A stretch of DNA of 26,421 nt from an uncultured Campylobacter sp. (lineage in GTDB: Bacteria; Campylobacterota; Campylobacteria; Campylobacterales; Campylobacteraceae). The notes under the pieces are model-generated. The model saw nothing but the letters and a program-made list of their open reading frames with translations, did not search any database and was not told the origin of the DNA. Shown in pieces: positions 23,101 to 26,421 of this stretch. The translations under genes and the position numbers were made by a program. The number at the start of each line of letters is the position of its first letter. Positions within the stretch are counted from its first letter, which is position 1. The stretch spans positions 1-26,421 of the forward strand of contig NZ_CAKZTI010000044.1 in the NCBI RefSeq assembly GCF_937921625.1, in the 5' to 3' direction.

Positions 23101-24017
23101 TAGTAAAAGAGAATAAAAAGCCCGTAGCGATGACGCTGGCGGGGTCGGCGATTTTGGCGCTTGCTAGCGGATATTGCTACCACGCGGGCTTTGGCGGCGC
23201 GACGCTTTTTGCTTCCGTAGTGGCGGCATTTTGCGCGTTTTTTTGCGCGCTCAGACTTGGCGCTAAAAATTATTTGCAGATCGGCGAGGATGCTTTTACG
23301 ATCGTGCGCGGCGCAAATTCCGAAAGCTTCGAATACAAAGATATCGCAAATTTAGGCACCAAAACCTTCGTCGCGGGCAGAAACAAAACGGAGCTTTTAA
23401 ATTTTGTATTCAAAAAAGCGCCGCAGGCGCAGGATCGCTTTAATTTTTTACGATTTTACAGCGACACGGAGGCCACGCTGCCGGGCTCGTTTGAAATTTC
23501 GATCTACGAGCTAAGTAAAATTTTGCGCGAAAAAGCGGGTCTTTCGCAAAGCCCTGAGGAAGAACAAACCGCTTTAAAAACTCGCAAGGGTGCCAAAGGC
23601 TCTAAAAAAAGCGCGAGTAGCGGTAAAAATTTTAAAACTAAAAACTTCCGCGATGAAAATTCCGCTTCGCAAAATTCCGATACGCAAAATTCCTGTGGCG
23701 CACAAAATTTAGATGAAAATTTAGGCGCGCAGAATTTCGCCGCGCAAAATTCTAATGGCGCCGCCGATTTAAACAGCGCGCAGAATTTGAAGGGCACTTC
23801 AAATTTAAACGAACAAAGCTCCGCCGCGCCGAATAATGCCGCTTCCTTAAATAGCGCCTGCGCAGGCGAAAATTTCACAGGCGCCGAGAATTCCACTCCT
23901 AAAATTTCCGCAGGTGATAATGAGCTTGACGTTGCGCCAGGAAGTGTGGTAGCGGCTAGCTATGATGCCGCCGATGCCGCGATGCAAAGCTCTGCCTGCG
24001 AAAGTAAAAATAAGTAG
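23097..24017 (+). CDS. Small membrane protein with long Asn/Ser/Ala-rich low-complexity tail
   Basis: A 306-residue protein I do not recognise. Residues about 10-52 form two close transmembrane helices (MTLAGSAILALASGYCYHAG and ATLFASVVAAFCAFFCALRLG). Residues 58-150 look like a compact beta-rich cytoplasmic domain, similar in style to bacterial PH-like membrane proteins (YLQIGEDAFTIVRG, FEYKDIANLG). From about 165 to the end the sequence is a repetitive tail with units like AQNS/AQNF/AQNL and SLN. The ATG overlaps the stop of the lipoprotein gene by four bases. Membrane topology fairly sure, function unknown. Confidence 0.7.
   Translation: MIVKENKKPVAMTLAGSAILALASGYCYHAGFGGATLFASVVAAFCAFFCALRLGAKNYLQIGEDAFTIVRGANSESFEYKDIANLGTKTFVAGRNKTELLNFVFKKAPQAQDRFNFLRFYSDTEATLPGSFEISIYELSKILREKAGLSQSPEEEQTALKTRKGAKGSKKSASSGKNFKTKNFRDENSASQNSDTQNSCGAQNLDENLGAQNFAAQNSNGAADLNSAQNLKGTSNLNEQSSAAPNNAASLNSACAGENFTGAENSTPKISAGDNELDVAPGSVVAASYDAADAAMQSSACESKNK
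23626..23900 (+). repeat. Degenerate CGCAAAATT-type repeats inside the membrane protein gene
   Basis: Irregular repeats of words such as CGCAAAATTCC, GCACAAAATTTAG, GCGCAGAATTTC and GCGCAAAATTC at about 15-30 base spacing. They encode Ala/Ser-Gln-Asn-Ser/Leu/Phe units. The frame is kept throughout. Confidence 0.65.
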
Positions 24018-24027
24018 AGGCGCGGCT

Positions 24028-24657
24028 TTGAACTCCTTACCGATCGGAATTTTCTTGCAAGGAGCCGCGCTGATGCTCTCGCTAATCGTCGCGATCGGCG
24101 CGCAAAACATCTTCGTCATCTCCCAAGGCCTTGCGAAAAACCACGTCGCAGCGGTTTGCATGGTTTGCGCGCTAAGCGATGCCATATTTACGGCCGTAGG
24201 GATATTTTTAATCGGCGGCGCTCTTAAGCAAGGCTCGCTTCTTACCCAAATTTTAGGCATAGGCGGGGTCATATTTCTGCTCTGCTACGCGCTAAGCTCG
24301 TTTTTTAGTGCCTATAAGGGCTCGCATTTTGCCAAGATTCAAAACTCTGCAAATAGCCCGCTGGCGCCCGTCGTAGCCAAAGCCCTTGCGGTGACGCTTC
24401 TAAATCCGCACGTGTATTTAGACACTGTCGTGGTCGTGGGCTCGTTCGGCGCTATGATTGCGGATCCGCAAAAGCCGTGGTTTTACGCGGGAGTTATGTT
24501 CGTATCGTTTGCGTGGTTTTTCGGCTTAGGATATGGCTCAGGGGCGCTTTCGAAGCTTTTTGCAAGCAGCAGGGCATGGCGCATAATCGACTCGCTCGTG
24601 GGAGTTTTGATGCTGTATATGGCGTATCTGATCGCGAAGTTTGTCTTTAAAATTTAA
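24028..24657 (+). CDS. ArgO/LysE-family amino-acid exporter
   Basis: An inner-membrane exporter of basic amino acids (L-arginine or L-lysine), about 209 residues with six hydrophobic segments. It aligns along its length with E. coli ArgO (211): FLQGAALMLSLIVAIGAQNIFVISQGL, SDAIFTAVGIF, LAVTLLNPHVYLDTVVVVGSFG, WFFGLGYGSGAL and RIIDSLVGVLMLYMAYLIAK. The open frame extends to 23962, inside the preceding gene. The TTG at 24028 has AGAGG upstream and gives the family-length protein, so it is preferred; ATG 24072 would cut off helix 1. It is 10 bases downstream of the membrane protein gene. Export role is from family knowledge, and arginine versus lysine is open. Confidence 0.9.
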   Translation: MNSLPIGIFLQGAALMLSLIVAIGAQNIFVISQGLAKNHVAAVCMVCALSDAIFTAVGIFLIGGALKQGSLLTQILGIGGVIFLLCYALSSFFSAYKGSHFAKIQNSANSPLAPVVAKALAVTLLNPHVYLDTVVVVGSFGAMIADPQKPWFYAGVMFVSFAWFFGLGYGSGALSKLFASSRAWRIIDSLVGVLMLYMAYLIAKFVFKI

Positions 24658-24696
24658 AATTTCACGCTAAAATTCCGCATTCTTGATAAAGGATCT

Positions 24697-25185
24697 ATGA
24701 TGAAAATTGAAATTGAAAGCGGGCTCGAGCTAAAAGAAGCCTTGTGGCGCGTAGAGAAAGCTCTGCGACTAGTGACCGACAAGGACGGCAAAACCACATC
24801 GAGCGCGACGCTTTATGTAGGCAAACATTCGCTTTTAAATTTACTCGATACCAACCAGATCGAAAATATCCAAAACGCCTATGCGCGCGCCAGAACGGAA
24901 TTTCGCGCGGAGATGCTGGGTGTGCTGGAGGGCTTTTTATCTCAAGAGGACGCCGAGAAGGATCCGGAATACGCGCTATTTAATCAGCTCTACCAAATGG
25001 CGATGACTGCGGGCAGAAAGAGTGATATTTTTATCCACGTCCAAGGCATAAGCGAAAACGAGGTCGTGCTGCGCGTGTATCAGCGCTTCGAGCTGGAGAG
25101 TGGCGAGACAATCTATTACGCAGGCGGCGAGTTTAGCTACACTCTGGATGAAAATTTCGGCAAAATTTATCGCTACGAAATTTGA
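24697..25185 (+). CDS. Conserved-looking hypothetical protein
   Basis: A 162-residue soluble protein without signal peptide, membrane segment or recognised motif. It is rich in Glu and Lys, with predicted helices in the middle (QIENIQNAYARARTEFRAEMLGVLEGFL, then YALFNQLYQMAMTAGR) flanked by beta-like segments (DIFIHVQGISENEVVLRVYQRFELE and ETIYYAGGEFSYTL). Codon use matches the neighbours. AAAGGA lies before the ATG pair at 24697/24700, and either could start. It follows the exporter by 39 bases on the same strand. Real gene likely, function not recognised. Confidence 0.75.
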   Translation: MMKIEIESGLELKEALWRVEKALRLVTDKDGKTTSSATLYVGKHSLLNLLDTNQIENIQNAYARARTEFRAEMLGVLEGFLSQEDAEKDPEYALFNQLYQMAMTAGRKSDIFIHVQGISENEVVLRVYQRFELESGETIYYAGGEFSYTLDENFGKIYRYEI

Positions 25186-25483
25186 TTTTAACGCTACGGC
25201 GTGAGATCAGGTGTCGCTTCGATCGTAAATATTACGTCCGCATTATGCCTCTTTGCTGCAAGGAGCATAAATTTAGACGCTCAAAACACAAGGCAAGTTT
25301 AAATTTAGGCAAACTTTCTACAACGATAGAATTCCGCTCGGTTAAATTTATCGTAATTTCAAATTTAAAGCTACATGTAAATTTTTATCCTTTGATACAC
25401 AAATTTTACCCTACTGCCCGCCTGCATTCGAGTTTGCCTTGTTTTACGCTTGTCAAAATTTTTAACCGAGCTCGCATGAAATT

Positions 25484-26421
25484 TTACTCCTCAGGCACGC
25501 AAATTTCGCCGCGCCGCATCGCTTTTACCGTATGAAAGCCCACGATACCTATAAAAACGCATAGGATGGCAAAACCCGCCGCTCCCGCAAACAAGAAAAA
25601 TTTGATCCCGTTAAACTCAAACGCTCGCAAAAACGCGATGCTAGCCGCAGCCGTCGGGAAGGTAAACGCCCACCACGAGAGGAAAAATTTAAGCCGCAAA
25701 AAGCTTTTAAACATAAAAAGGATGAGAAGCGCGAAAAATAGCGTGATGTAGAGCATGATCTTCGCCGTGACGTCAAAGCTGCCGGTGAGCTTGACGTAGT
25801 CCAAAAACGCCATCGCAGGCGGCGCGATCACGATAAAAAGCGTCGGGATAAATTTCTGCGGCATCTGATCGTGAAAGATGATGCGGTAAAACAAAACCGC
25901 AAAAAGTACGAGCCAAAAAAATATCCCGATCGCAAAGTAATACCACGCAAGCTCGCTCGCGGCGGGCGCTGCTAGCGGGACGAAGAGATTGCCCACGATC
26001 GGGATGAACCACGCTGGGTTTGAGTGCGCGATCTGGACGTTATTTTTGATCCAAAAAGACACGATGTGCAGCGTAATAAAGGTCTGAAACGCTACGCCCA
26101 CGCAAAAAAGCGCGTCGTAAACGGGCGCGAAGTCCCGCCAGAGCGAGGCGACTAGCAGCGTGCCGATCGAAAAAGCGGCGAAAAAATTTACGCGCACCGG
26201 GTGGAAAAACTCCGCCTTGCAAGCTTGCGGGTATCTGATTAGCTTTGCCGCGTAACAAGCGCAGATGAGCGCGTATGCTAGGCTCGTCGCGCCGCGTAAA
26301 ATCTCAAAAATCGTGCCTGAGATATCAAATATCAAATTTAGCCGCTCATATGCGAGAGCTAGCCCACCAAGCCCCATAACTACGGTGTAAAACATGATCG
26401 GAAAGTGCTGCAGCCAGCTTG
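25484..26421 (-). CDS. TehA/SLAC1 (TDT) family transporter, N-terminus beyond window
   Basis: At least 311 residues of a polytopic membrane protein, with about ten hydrophobic helices arranged as in the tellurite-resistance/dicarboxylate transporter (TehA/SLAC1-like anion channel) family. The family pattern at the start is LQHFPIMFYTVVMGLGGLALAYERL. Part of it lies upstream of the Met at 26395 and the frame stays open to the window edge, so the gene is truncated by the window and not a short form. Further family-like stretches are IVSFWIKNN, NPAWFIPIVGNLFVPLAA and FLSWWAFTFPTAAASIAFLRAFE. The C-terminus is EICVPEE. Substrate (an anion, possibly tellurite or C4-dicarboxylate) cannot be told. 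It is convergent with the hypothetical gene at 25185, with about 300 bases of unassigned sequence between. Confidence 0.88.
   Translation of the reverse strand, partial: SWLQHFPIMFYTVVMGLGGLALAYERLNLIFDISGTIFEILRGATSLAYALICACYAAKLIRYPQACKAEFFHPVRVNFFAAFSIGTLLVASLWRDFAPVYDALFCVGVAFQTFITLHIVSFWIKNNVQIAHSNPAWFIPIVGNLFVPLAAPAASELAWYYFAIGIFFWLVLFAVLFYRIIFHDQMPQKFIPTLFIVIAPPAMAFLDYVKLTGSFDVTAKIMLYITLFFALLILFMFKSFLRLKFFLSWWAFTFPTAAASIAFLRAFEFNGIKFFLFAGAAGFAILCVFIGIVGFHTVKAMRRGEICVPEE

Noticed and set aside
23626..23900. CGCAAAATT-type repeats as a CRISPR array
   Set aside because: Units and spacers are irregular and short, lie within an open coding frame, and lack a constant 24-40 base repeat.
23962..24027. 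Longer start for the ArgO/LysE exporter at the first in-frame ATG
   Set aside because: It would add 22 residues inside the previous gene without an RBS; the TTG at 24028 has AGAGG upstream and gives the family length.
25182..25535. Plus-strand open frame of 117 codons after the hypothetical gene
   Set aside because: Starts at an ATT- or TTG-like context without RBS, has unusual composition, and its end runs antisense into the TDT transporter gene. The 25186-25483 spacer otherwise shows nothing recognisable.

Overview
The window looks like chromosome from a Campylobacterota bacterium, most likely a Campylobacter that is GC-rich for the genus (an oral type such as C. gracilis is a candidate, but species cannot be fixed from sequence alone). 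Three things support this: the protein families; the order ferredoxin / selA / selB / DsbC-like protein, which as I recall matches C. jejuni Cj1377c-Cj1380; and spacers full of AAATTT/AAAATTT words. No phage, insertion sequence, CRISPR array or rRNA was seen.

Layout. 1-3255: a G homopolymer at the window edge, an exported Cys-rich Sel1-repeat (Hcp-like) protein, a long non-coding stretch, nfo (endonuclease IV, minus strand), an unknown lipoprotein (minus strand) and tRNA-Glu(UUC). 3518-5438: a kinase-fold protein with an altered catalytic loop, overlapping a Bcr/CflA-type MFS exporter. 5542-8843: the classical translation cluster thrS-infC-rpmI-rplT, closed by a strong hairpin. 8972-10993: an autotransporter whose passenger looks like a spherulin-4/GH135-type glycosidase fused to a C-terminal outer-membrane beta-barrel.

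11497-22290 is a selenium-dependent formate dehydrogenase island. On the minus strand lie selA and selB (selenocysteine synthesis and insertion) and a DsbC-like thiol-disulfide protein. Divergently on the plus strand lie a multi-cluster ferredoxin and a TorD-like chaperone. After a terminator, a separate promoter and a dyad come a small Tat-signal protein, fdhA with an in-frame UGA (Sec180) plus a recognisable SECIS hairpin, and fdhB. So the machinery that makes selenocysteine sits next to the enzyme that uses it. The operon ends in a terminator right after fdhB, so the usual cytochrome b subunit fdhC is not here.

22483-26421: a TraT-like lipoprotein, a small membrane protein with a repetitive Asn/Ser/Ala-rich tail, an ArgO/LysE-type exporter, an unknown 162-residue protein, and the C-terminal part of a TehA/SLAC1 (TDT) family transporter running off the right edge.

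The most notable observations are the surface-displayed glycosidase, the low-complexity insertions in SelA, the TorD-like chaperone and the membrane protein, the over-represented palindrome AATTTTAAAATT, and the poly-G tract abutting a promoter-like element.
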